Origin: Thermoplasmata archaeon
Lineage (GTDB): Archaea > Thermoplasmatota > SW-10-69-26
Length of the DNA: 5,507 bases
Reading direction: 5' to 3'
Assembly (NCBI GenBank): GCA_003561665.1
Contig: PWVY01000199.1
Coordinates: 1-5,507 of the forward strand
Part shown: one piece after another, positions 1-5,260 of the stretch
How positions within the stretch are numbered: the stretch's first letter is position 1
How the letters are laid out: every line of letters starts with the position of its first letter
Program-made: the position numbers and the translations under genes
The notes under the pieces: model-generated
Told to the model about the DNA's origin: nothing
The model's input: only the letters and a program-made list of their open reading frames with translations
Databases searched by the model: none

Positions 1-110
1 TGGGCGGGGCCTTGGCGATGAATGCGGGAGCTTTGTGAGCGGCTGGGGACGCGCGTGGAGGATGGGGGGGAGGGGGCGTTGTGGGTCCCGGTGCGGGCGC
101 TTTGAGGGGT
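1..110. other. Left-edge stretch with no identifiable gene
   Basis: No coding region can be supported here. The plus strand is very G-rich, with runs of G at about 63-76. On the minus strand all three frames stay open to the window edge, but they give low-complexity Pro/Arg/Ser-rich text with no recognisable motif. A GTG at 114-112 on the minus strand overlaps the PAC2 stop codon in a GTGA arrangement and could in principle start a coupled downstream gene. That overlap arises automatically from a GGG glycine codon followed by TGA, so it is weak evidence. On the plus strand two frames close early (stops at 19-21 and 36-38), and either could be the tail of a convergent gene lying mostly outside the window. 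Confidence 0.4.
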
Positions 111-857
111 TCACCCGTACATGCGCACGGTGTCTTCGCTGTCCTTCATGGATCGTTGTTGTTCCTGGAGGGCTTCTTTGAGGTCTTCCTCGTAGGCTTT
201 GGCTTGCTCCATGAAGGGTTTGGGCTCCATCTTGATGCCTGGAACGAGGACATCCGCGGTTTGGATCAATCGAGCGGCTGCGCTGGCGTCGGGGCGGTTT
301 TCTTGGACCGCGGTGAAGAGGCAAAGCACGGGGTGGTTGGCTCGGTTGGCTTCTGTGAGGAGGGAGGCGCTGAACCCGCTGATGCTCCCGTCCGGGAAGG
401 GTTGGGCGGGGATGGCGTCGTAGTCGACGTCGTAGTGAAGGTTAGGAACGGCGAAGACGTGCTCGTCCTCTTGGTTCATCTGCGTGGGGGCGCCTTCGAG
501 CGTGAGAAGCGTATCAGCCCCGATCTCGTCCGCGTAGGCGAGGATCTCGCGGTTGATGGTGTCGACGTGCTCGGGGGGTGGGGCGGCGTCGCTTCGGATC
601 ACGATGAGTTGGTCGCAGCCTCCATCGATGCCGCATCGTGTCGTGCTGGCGAAGATCTGCACGGGACTTACGGCGCTGCCTTCTCGCACGCTCGCAACGG
701 GGGGAAGGTGAGGGCTGTCCATGGTGGCGACCATCTCCATGTCGAGCTTGGGGACGAGGTAGCTGGCCACGATGGCGCCGACGAGGCCTTGGCTTGGGAA
801 ACCTACCAGGATCATGGGCGCGTTGAAGTCCCAGTCTCGCGTCGACGTGATGGTCAT
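111..857 (-). CDS. PAC2 family protein (proteasome assembly chaperone / PbaA-PbaB-like)
   Basis: A 248-residue protein of the PAC2 family, which in archaea includes the PbaA/PbaB factors that bind the 20S proteasome. Residues 15-60 carry the family signature: a hydrophobic strand, then GFPSQGLVGAIVASYLV, then MDSPHLPPVASVREG. The middle alternates strands and helices, including LLTLEGAPT near 117-125. The tail from about 213 is a charged, probably coiled helix ending in Met-Tyr-Gly. That end fits the HbYX (hydrophobic-Tyr-any) motif by which proteasome activators dock into the alpha ring. The start is set at the ATG at 857-855 because the family begins just before this strand; the frame stays open upstream to 1019, but that extension is low quality. 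No Shine-Dalgarno precedes the start, so a leaderless mRNA is possible. It is transcribed away from artA. The family assignment is strong; a role with the proteasome is inferred from family and tail. Confidence 0.9.
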   Translation of the reverse strand: MTITSTRDWDFNAPMILVGFPSQGLVGAIVASYLVPKLDMEMVATMDSPHLPPVASVREGSAVSPVQIFASTTRCGIDGGCDQLIVIRSDAAPPPEHVDTINREILAYADEIGADTLLTLEGAPTQMNQEDEHVFAVPNLHYDVDYDAIPAQPFPDGSISGFSASLLTEANRANHPVLCLFTAVQENRPDASAAARLIQTADVLVPGIKMEPKPFMEQAKAYEEDLKEALQEQQRSMKDSEDTVRMYG

Positions 858-1108
858 GCGAAGAGTGATGCGTGCCGCGGTTGGAAAAAGGTGTCGTTGA
901 GGGGTTCCTTGCTGCGAGGGGCTCGCATCGCATCGTTGACCGATCCGCGGGGGTGTTTTGGGCTTCATAAGGGGGAGGTTGCCCCGTTTTGCGAGCCGTT
1001 GATGGTCCTTGGAAGGCAATCTTGAAATACAGGGTGGGTGTCAACTGGGGCGTGGTGTTCCCTGGCGCGCCTTTGGCCTCGGTTTTCACGGGGTTCCCTG
1101 GTTTGTTG
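858..1108. promoter_or_regulatory. Divergent intergenic region between PAC2 gene and artA operon
   Basis: This 251-base gap must hold the promoters for both the leftward PAC2 gene and the rightward artA operon. On the plus strand TTGAAATA (1022-1029) is the best TATA-like element, and GGTTTTCA (1081-1088) is a weaker one 20-odd bases before the artA start. On the minus strand CTTTTTCC (about 882-889) lies near the right distance for a leaderless PAC2 transcript, and CTTATGAA (963-970) is an alternative further out. Two identical copies of GTTCCCTGG (1057-1065 and 1093-1101), 36 bases apart, sit just upstream of artA. No RNA gene was recognised. All of these are pattern matches only. Confidence 0.4.
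1022..1029 (+). promoter_or_regulatory. Candidate TATA box for the artA-pssD-pssA operon
   Basis: TTGAAATA resembles the archaeal TATA consensus (TTTAWATA) and stands out as an A/T patch in GC-rich surroundings. Initiation about 25-27 bases downstream would fall near 1050, leaving a leader of roughly 57 bases before the preferred artA ATG. An in-frame GTG lies at 1052, so a leaderless start there cannot be excluded, but the extra residues it adds do not look like family sequence. Confidence 0.3.
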
Positions 1109-2080
1109 ATGGCGCAAACGCTTGAGCGCGTGCTCCCGAACGTTCCGGACAACGCGTTGTTGGTGGTCGCGTTCCTAGGCATGGGTTTGCTGGGCGTGGG
1201 CACGTTCTGGGAGGACAAGAACCGGCACTTCGTGCGCATCGCCGGTTGGGTCTTGTTCGGGTTGTTTTGGCCCTTCAAAGCGCAGGAGTGGTTCCTTGCC
1301 GGGGACCCGTTCAACGCGTGGTTCGCGCTCGCGGCTCCGTTGTTGACGGGTTTCATCGCGTTACAGGAGTACAACAGTTACCGCTGGGGGGAGGACCCGG
1401 TCGCGATGCGGTGGCTGACCGGGGCGACGTTCATCTCCGCGTCCGCGTATTTCGTGCTTTTCGAGATCACGCCGGTGCAAGAGGCCATCATCTACTGGAC
1501 GGGCGTGGAAAGCGCGTGGCTGACGGATACGTTGTTCGGGACCAGCAGCGTGGCCTACCAGCCCTCCATGGTGGGACCGGACGGGTACCGTCCAACGCAT
1601 ATCTGCCTCTCGGAAGGGTATCATAACCCTGTCCCGAGCACGTTCTGCCAGGGCGTTGCCGCGGACGGGTACCCGTACTACGCGGTCACGATCATCTTCG
1701 CGTGCACGGCGCTTCAAAGCATCATGATCTTCGTGGGCGCCATCGGGTTCACGAAGGCGAGCATGAAACGCAAGCTCAAGGCGCTGGCCATCACGGTGCC
1801 CACGATTTACGTGTTGAACTTGTTCCGCAACGCGGGCATCGTGTACGGGTACCGCGTGCAGGGGTGGAGCATGTTCGGGTTGGGATCCTTCGAGTTCATG
1901 CACAGTTACGTGGCGAAGACGGGCGCGGTTCTCGCACTGGTGGTCCTTGCCTTGATCGTGTTCCGTATCCTCCCGGAGTTGCATGAGAACATCTTGGATG
2001 TGTTGAACCTGCCTCGAAGGGAGAAGGCGACGATGCCGGGTGAATCGGACGTGGAACCCAGCGGTGCTGGCGGGTCGTGA
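1109..2080 (+). CDS. artA: Archaeosortase A (membrane cysteine transpeptidase-like sorting enzyme)
   Basis: A 323-residue multi-pass membrane protein of the exosortase/archaeosortase family. These enzymes act at the outer face of the membrane on the C-terminal PGF-type sorting tails of surface proteins. Visible family features are an N-terminal helix (about 17-33), WVLFGLFWPF (47-56), a membrane span ending in the LQEYNSYR region (85-92), ACTALQS with the catalytic Cys199, VPTIYVLNLFRNAG with conserved Arg240, FEFMHSYVAK with His265 as a likely third conserved position, and a last helix ending in FRILPEL. I recall the same 41-residue Cys-to-Arg spacing in the Haloferax enzyme (C173/R214). The preferred start is the ATG at 1109; the frame stays open back to 989, but residues before this ATG look unlike the family. 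No clear Shine-Dalgarno is seen. The loop at about 142-190 is long and carries Cys166 and Cys180. It is the first gene of a tight operon with the decarboxylase (4-base gap) and synthase. Confidence 0.93.
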   Translation: MAQTLERVLPNVPDNALLVVAFLGMGLLGVGTFWEDKNRHFVRIAGWVLFGLFWPFKAQEWFLAGDPFNAWFALAAPLLTGFIALQEYNSYRWGEDPVAMRWLTGATFISASAYFVLFEITPVQEAIIYWTGVESAWLTDTLFGTSSVAYQPSMVGPDGYRPTHICLSEGYHNPVPSTFCQGVAADGYPYYAVTIIFACTALQSIMIFVGAIGFTKASMKRKLKALAITVPTIYVLNLFRNAGIVYGYRVQGWSMFGLGSFEFMHSYVAKTGAVLALVVLALIVFRILPELHENILDVLNLPRREKATMPGESDVEPSGAGGS

Positions 2081-2084
2081 CACG

Positions 2085-2693
2085 ATGCGCCTGGCGAAGG
2101 GGTGGGAGTTGTTCACGGCTCCATGGGTGCTTTTGGGTGTCGTGTTCTCGCTGATCAGTCGGTTCCATGCGTCCTTGATGGCGTTGTCGGTGGCCGCGTT
2201 CGTGGTGGCGGTGCTTGTGGCGTTGTTCTTCCGGGACCCCGAGCGCAGCATCGGGTCGGGGATCGTGGCGGCGGCGGACGGGCGCATCCAGGAGGTGCAT
2301 GAGGAGCGCATCGTAACGTTCCTGAACGTGCACGATGTGCACGTGGTTCGTGCTCCTTACAGCGGTCGCGTGGTTCGGGTTGAGCGTTTCGAGGGCCCGC
2401 GCCGGCCCGCGTTCTTGGAGGGTGCAGAGAAGAACGCGGGCGTTGAGATCGCTCTTGAGACCCGTTGGGGTGAGCAGGTCGTGCACTTGATCGCGGGGCT
2501 CGTGGCTCGTCGCGCGGTTGCATGGGTCAAGGAAGGCCAAAACGTGGAGAAAGGGCAGCGCATCGGCATGATCCGCTTCTCCTCGCGCGTGGACATCGCG
2601 TTGCCGGATGGGGCAGCGCCTACGGCGCACGAAGGAGATCGGGTCAAAGCGGGTGAAACGATGCTTGCGGAACCTCCGGAGGATCGCTTGTGA
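2085..2693 (+). CDS. pssD: Archaetidylserine (phosphatidylserine) decarboxylase proenzyme, short archaeal/bacterial form
   Basis: A 202-residue short-form decarboxylase (also called asd or psd). It would convert archaetidylserine to archaetidylethanolamine using a pyruvoyl group made by self-cleavage. Two hydrophobic helices (about 11-25 and 30-48) anchor it to the membrane. Then come FFRDPER (48-54), AAADG with Asp65 (usual family text PADG), VHDVHVVRAP with His86, LIAGLVARR (135-143), GMIRFSSRVDIALP (161-174) and a closing GDRVKAGET. Asp65, His86 and Ser167 are the likely catalytic set. The residue before the pyruvoyl serine is Ser166, where the family normally has Gly. The usual NER motif near 115-119 also reads KNAG. 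I chose the ATG at 2085, four bases after the artA stop, because family members start close to this MRLAKG text. A GTG at 2040 inside artA would add 15 unfamiliar residues. Its stop overlaps the pssA start. Confidence 0.92.
   Translation: MRLAKGWELFTAPWVLLGVVFSLISRFHASLMALSVAAFVVAVLVALFFRDPERSIGSGIVAAADGRIQEVHEERIVTFLNVHDVHVVRAPYSGRVVRVERFEGPRRPAFLEGAEKNAGVEIALETRWGEQVVHLIAGLVARRAVAWVKEGQNVEKGQRIGMIRFSSRVDIALPDGAAPTAHEGDRVKAGETMLAEPPEDRL
2678..2682 (+). promoter_or_regulatory. Shine-Dalgarno of pssA
   Basis: GGAGG lies seven bases before the GTG start at 2690, inside the end of the decarboxylase gene. It supports this GTG as the true start of the synthase gene and is consistent with translational coupling through the GTGA overlap (2690-2693). 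It is one of the clearest ribosome binding sites in the window. Confidence 0.75.
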
Positions 2694-3430
2694 ACGCTGA
2701 CGAGGGGCAAGACATCGCGCAAGAGGAGAACACTGGGTCGGATGCGAGGGTGTGGATCGCGGACGGTCTTACGCTTGCCAACGGGTTGTTCGGGTTCGCT
2801 GCGATCCTCACGTGGTTGATCGAGCTAGGCCCGTTCAAGGACATCCCGAACGCGTACGTGGCGGCCGCGTACATCGGGTTGGGTGTTGCAGCCGATGGGG
2901 TGGATGGGATCGCTGCGCGGCGGTGGGGTTCCACGGGGCTTGGAGAATCGCTGGATAGCATGAGCGATATCCTCACGTTCAGCGTCGCGCCCGCCGTGTT
3001 CCTCGTGATGACGATCCAACCGGAACCGGGCACTGTTCTGGCTCTCGCGGCGGCGTCGACGGCCGTCGTGCTCATCGTTGCCGGGATGCTGCGCCTTGCG
3101 CGGCATCAAACCGATGACGCGCAGGATCACTTCGTGGGCCTCCCCGCGCCGTGGAGCGGGGCCACGCTTGTCGCGTTGTTGCTGTTTGGCATCCCGGCTT
3201 GGGGCGCCATCGCGGCCGCGCTGGTGCTTGCAGCGTTGAACCTAAGCCCCGTGCCCTACCCGAAAACGCGGGGTCCTTACGTGAAAGCGACCCTGTTCTT
3301 ATCCGCGTTGACCGTGATCGTCATCACGCTCGTTCTCGTCTTGGGCGAGGGCGCCGAGTTGGCCTTCTGGGCGGCCGTGATCGTGGCCATCAGCCTCGTC
3401 GCCTTGGCTCCCCTCTTCGCGGACACATGA
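2690..3430 (+). CDS. pssA: Archaetidylserine (CDP-diacylglycerol/archaeol-serine) synthase
   Basis: A 246-residue integral membrane enzyme of the CDP-alcohol phosphatidyltransferase family. It would transfer a CDP-activated archaeal lipid to L-serine. The catalytic signature lies at 69-93: DGVDGIAAR, then seven residues, then GESLDSMSD, giving the four metal-binding aspartates Asp69, Asp72, Asp89 and Asp93. TFSVAPAVF follows directly, as in phosphatidylserine synthases. ARHQ with FVGLPAPWSG (137-157) and LNLSPVPYPK (183-192) are further marks of the serine-specific branch. Hydrophobic segments are seen at about 29-45, 55-68, 96-110, 115-135, 156-185 and 200-240. The first 20 residues are polar and acidic and probably cytoplasmic. 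The GTG start is backed by a good GGAGG and a 4-base overlap with the decarboxylase. Its product is the decarboxylase's substrate, so the order of steps fits one operon. Serine as acceptor is inferred from motifs and the neighbouring decarboxylase. Confidence 0.92.
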   Translation: MNADEGQDIAQEENTGSDARVWIADGLTLANGLFGFAAILTWLIELGPFKDIPNAYVAAAYIGLGVAADGVDGIAARRWGSTGLGESLDSMSDILTFSVAPAVFLVMTIQPEPGTVLALAAASTAVVLIVAGMLRLARHQTDDAQDHFVGLPAPWSGATLVALLLFGIPAWGAIAAALVLAALNLSPVPYPKTRGPYVKATLFLSALTVIVITLVLVLGEGAELAFWAAVIVAISLVALAPLFADT

Positions 3431-3519
3431 ACCAGGGATGAATCAAACCTCTTAAGGTAAGAACCCTCATTGCAGGGTTGCAAAAACCCGTCCATGAAGG
3501 ACGTTGGAGAAACGTTGCG
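3431..3519 (+). promoter_or_regulatory. Intergenic region before the NTPase gene, with TATA-like element and overlapping inverted repeats
   Basis: This 89-base gap separates the lipid operon from the next gene group. TCTTAAGG (3450-3457) is a possible TATA-like element. Two short inverted repeats share an arm: AACCCT/AGGGTT (3462-3467 and 3474-3479) and GGGTT/AACCC (3475-3479 and 3485-3489). No T-rich terminator is visible after pssA, so read-through from the upstream operon is possible. GGAGA (3506-3510), nine bases before the NTPase ATG, is a modest ribosome binding site. Confidence 0.35.
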
Positions 3520-4065
3520 ATGCCTCACGCTGCGAAAATCGGCATCACCGGCATGCCTTCCGTAGGTAAAACCCAAACCGTGCTGAAGATCATCGAGAAG
3601 CTCGAAAGCAAGGAGGTGATCGTCGGCGGGATGGTCACGGAAGCCATCGAGGAAGGAGGCCAACGCAAAGGCTTCCACATCCAAGATTGGCTCACCAAAG
3701 ACAAGGACATCCTCTCGCACGTGGACTTCGACACGGAGTTCCGCGTGGGCAAATACGGCGTCGACCTCGACGTGCTCGAGGAACTCGGCGTCACCGCGAT
3801 CCACCGCGGCATCGAGGACGCGGAAGTCGTCGTCGTGGATGAAGTCGGCAAGATGGAGATGGAGAGCGAGAACTTCTGCCACGCCGTCAAAGACGCCCTC
3901 AACAGCGAGAAAGCCATGATCATGACCCTGCACAAGAAAAGCAGGAACCCCCTCTTGCAGGACATCCGACGCCGGGACGATATCCGCATCCTGGAAGTCA
4001 CGCCCATCAACCGGAACCTGCTCCCCTACAAGATCGAGAAACTCCTCGAAGGCCACGTCCTCTGA
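3520..4065 (+). CDS. THEP1-type nucleoside-triphosphatase (NTPCR family P-loop NTPase)
   Basis: A 181-residue soluble P-loop NTPase of the THEP1 family. Members hydrolyse ATP, GTP and other nucleoside triphosphates in vitro; the cellular role is poorly defined. The Walker A motif is GMPSVGKT (11-18), preceded by a hydrophobic strand (KIGIT). GGMVTEAI and the GFHIQDW stretch (about 36-57) and FRVGKYGVDLDVLEELG (74-90) are typical family text. Walker B is VVVVDEVGKMEM (103-114, with Asp107 and Glu108). The protein ends with the family-like VTPINRNLLPYKIEKLL. Length is normal for the family. The ATG at 3520 starts six residues before the first beta strand and has GGAGA nine bases upstream; a TTG at 3478 in the same frame would add 14 poor residues. 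It is followed after 53 bases by RNase HII. From this gene rightward, synonymous positions favour C and A rather than the G and T seen in the operon upstream. Confidence 0.9.
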   Translation: MPHAAKIGITGMPSVGKTQTVLKIIEKLESKEVIVGGMVTEAIEEGGQRKGFHIQDWLTKDKDILSHVDFDTEFRVGKYGVDLDVLEELGVTAIHRGIEDAEVVVVDEVGKMEMESENFCHAVKDALNSEKAMIMTLHKKSRNPLLQDIRRRDDIRILEVTPINRNLLPYKIEKLLEGHVL

Positions 4066-4085
4066 AACCCGGCGCGAACCGGAAC

Positions 4086-4093
4086 CTTTTGAA
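4086..4093 (+). promoter_or_regulatory. Possible TATA-like element before the RNase HII gene
   Basis: CTTTTGAA lies in the 53-base gap between the NTPase and RNase HII genes, centred about 29 bases before the RNase HII ATG, and is preceded by a purine-rich CCGGAA. The distance suits a leaderless transcript, which would explain why the only purine-rich stretch (AGGGAG, 4113-4118) abuts the ATG too closely to act as a normal ribosome binding site. It is a pattern match only; co-transcription with the NTPase gene is an equally good reading. Confidence 0.28.
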
Positions 4094-4118
4094 CCCCGCG
4101 CTGCTGTCCTCAAGGGAG

Positions 4119-4769
4119 ATGCACGCAGGCATCGACGAAGCCGGCCGAGGCCCCGTGCTGGGGCCCCTCATCGTCGCTTGCGTACACGCCCACCCCAAGC
4201 ACCTACCCGAGGGCATCCAAGACAGCAAGACGCTCACGCGCCAACGACGCGCCGCCCTTCACGACGCGCTCACGAAGGATCCCAACATCACGGTCGCCTC
4301 ACGAGCGATCCCCGCCTCCAGGATCAACCAAGCCCACCGCCAAGGCGAAACCCTCGACCGTCTCGAAGAGGACGCTTTCGTGCACCTTCTCGAAAGCGTG
4401 GAAGCCAAAAAGGCCACCGTGGACACCGTCGGATCCAACCCCAGCGCCTTCCAACAGCGATTGTCCCAACGCGTGCCCGCGTGCACCGTGACGGCCATGA
4501 AGAAAGCCGACGAAACCAACCCCCTCGTGGGGGCTGCAAGCATCGTCGCCAAACACGAACGCGACCAACGCATGCAAACCCTCGAAGAGGACAGCGGCCA
4601 CGTCCTAGGCAGCGGTTACCCCAGCGATCCCAAAACGCGCTCCTTCCTACGAACCTGGCGCGAAACCTCCCCCCACCCGCCATCGTTCGCACGGGAAGCC
4701 TGGTCCACGCTCGCCGACCTTGGCTTCAAAAACCACACCCTCAACGAGTTCACGAGGAACACAAGATGA
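4119..4769 (+). CDS. rnhB: Ribonuclease HII
   Basis: A 216-residue RNase HII, the endonuclease that cuts the RNA strand of RNA/DNA hybrids and removes ribonucleotides misincorporated in DNA. The start reads MHAGIDEAGRGPVLGP, with the first two acidic catalytic residues Asp6 and Glu7. IQDSKTLT follows at 33-40. The third acidic residue is Asp102 (VDTVGSNP) and the fourth Asp131 (KKADETNPLV), directly followed by GAASIVAKHERD (138-149), the standard archaeal block. The conserved GSGYPSDPKTRSFL (164-177) and PSFAREAWST (188-197) complete the family features, so the enzyme looks intact. The ATG at 4119 matches the usual N-terminus; a TTG at 4089 would add ten residues with no family support. The stop overlaps the next gene's start (ATGA, 4766-4769). 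Confidence 0.96.
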   Translation: MHAGIDEAGRGPVLGPLIVACVHAHPKHLPEGIQDSKTLTRQRRAALHDALTKDPNITVASRAIPASRINQAHRQGETLDRLEEDAFVHLLESVEAKKATVDTVGSNPSAFQQRLSQRVPACTVTAMKKADETNPLVGAASIVAKHERDQRMQTLEEDSGHVLGSGYPSDPKTRSFLRTWRETSPHPPSFAREAWSTLADLGFKNHTLNEFTRNTR

Positions 4770-5128
4770 AGAACCAAACGCCCGACGACGACCGCATCCA
4801 GGAGTGCTTCGATCGGATCGAACGAGGCTTCCACCGCAAATGGGAGAACGACGAAGCCTTCCGCAACGGCCTCAAAGGCAAAGACCGCGACATCCACATC
4901 GAGTTCACCGATCAAGGCTCCTGGAGCCTGATCGTGCAAGACGGAGAGCTCGTAACGGTGGAACAAGGCGCCCCAAGCGATGCGGATGTCCACTTGACGA
5001 CCACGAGCGAGCACTTCATCGACGTCATGAACGGGGACCTTTCCCCCATGAAAGCCTACCTAACCAAGAAAATCAGCGTCGATGCCGGGTTGCGGGACAT
5101 CCTGCTCGTCAAAAGCTTCCTCGGGTAA
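4766..5128 (+). CDS. SCP2 sterol-binding-fold small protein
   Basis: A 120-residue soluble protein with the SCP2 (sterol carrier protein 2) fold, which binds lipids or other hydrophobic ligands in eukaryotes; archaeal members have no settled function. Visible features are an N-terminal helix (about 10-35), a strand pair IHIEFTDQGSWSLIVQDGEL (43-62), DADVHLTTTSEHFIDVMNGDLSPMKAYL (72-99), which is the most diagnostic segment, and a closing KKISVDAG with an amphipathic C-terminal helix. There is no signal peptide or membrane segment. The ATG overlaps the RNase HII stop by four bases, and GAGG (4754-4757) lies eight bases upstream, so translation is probably coupled. This compact form matches the stand-alone domain. 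A lipid-related link to the upstream ether-lipid operon is tempting but rests only on proximity. Confidence 0.78.
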   Translation: MKNQTPDDDRIQECFDRIERGFHRKWENDEAFRNGLKGKDRDIHIEFTDQGSWSLIVQDGELVTVEQGAPSDADVHLTTTSEHFIDVMNGDLSPMKAYLTKKISVDAGLRDILLVKSFLG

Positions 5129-5213
5129 CGAACACCGATACGCCCACCCTAACCCCCAATTCGTACAGTTCCACGGGTTCATGTGTCAACTTCACGCACG
5201 AACGTTCGAAAAG

Positions 5214-5221
5214 AGTTATAT
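5214..5221 (+). promoter_or_regulatory. TATA-like box upstream of the TrkA-N gene
   Basis: AGTTATAT is the clearest A/T core-promoter match in the window and stands about 60 bases before the GTG start. It is directly preceded by a purine-rich GAAAAG that could serve as a BRE and by the palindrome at 5199-5208. Confidence 0.42.
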
Positions 5222-5245
5222 CAAGGCCGCTTCGTGAAGGCGCAT

Positions 5246-5260
5246 ACCGGGTTCCCCGGT
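5246..5260 (+). other. GC-rich hairpin next to the TrkA-N ribosome binding site
   Basis: ACCGGG (5246-5251) and CCCGGT (5255-5260) are perfect complements separated by TTC, giving a six-pair GC-rich stem with a three-base loop. The stem ends four bases before the AGGAG at 5265-5269. In the RNA it could influence ribosome access. It lacks a following T tract, so it is not a convincing terminator. Confidence 0.35.

Noticed and set aside
924..935. CGCATCGCATCG with nearby GATGCG (867-872) as a repeat array or operator
   Set aside because: Only short partial copies are present, and such hexamers are common in this base composition.
81..1025. Long open frame on the plus strand across the PAC2 region (314 codons)
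   Set aside because: It is antisense to a well-supported PAC2 gene. Its translation is Gly/Val/His-rich with no family motif, as expected for the complement of a GC-rich gene.
514..1374. Long minus-strand open frame spanning the PAC2-artA gap
   Set aside because: It overlaps PAC2 in another frame and runs antisense into artA; the protein has no recognisable domain.
1361..2311. Minus-strand open frame opposite artA and the decarboxylase gene
   Set aside because: It is an antisense shadow of two clear genes, His/Arg-rich and low in hydrophobic core residues.
3277..4113. Minus-strand open frame of 278 codons opposite the end of pssA and the NTPase gene
   Set aside because: The text looks protein-like, but it mirrors the Walker-motif NTPase gene on the plus strand and spans the intergenic gap; no motif supports it.
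4178..4765. Upstream extension of the SCP2 gene through RNase HII in another frame
   Set aside because: The extension is extremely Arg/Pro/His-rich and overlaps an intact RNase HII. The ATG at 4766, with GAGG upstream and an ATGA overlap, is the credible start.
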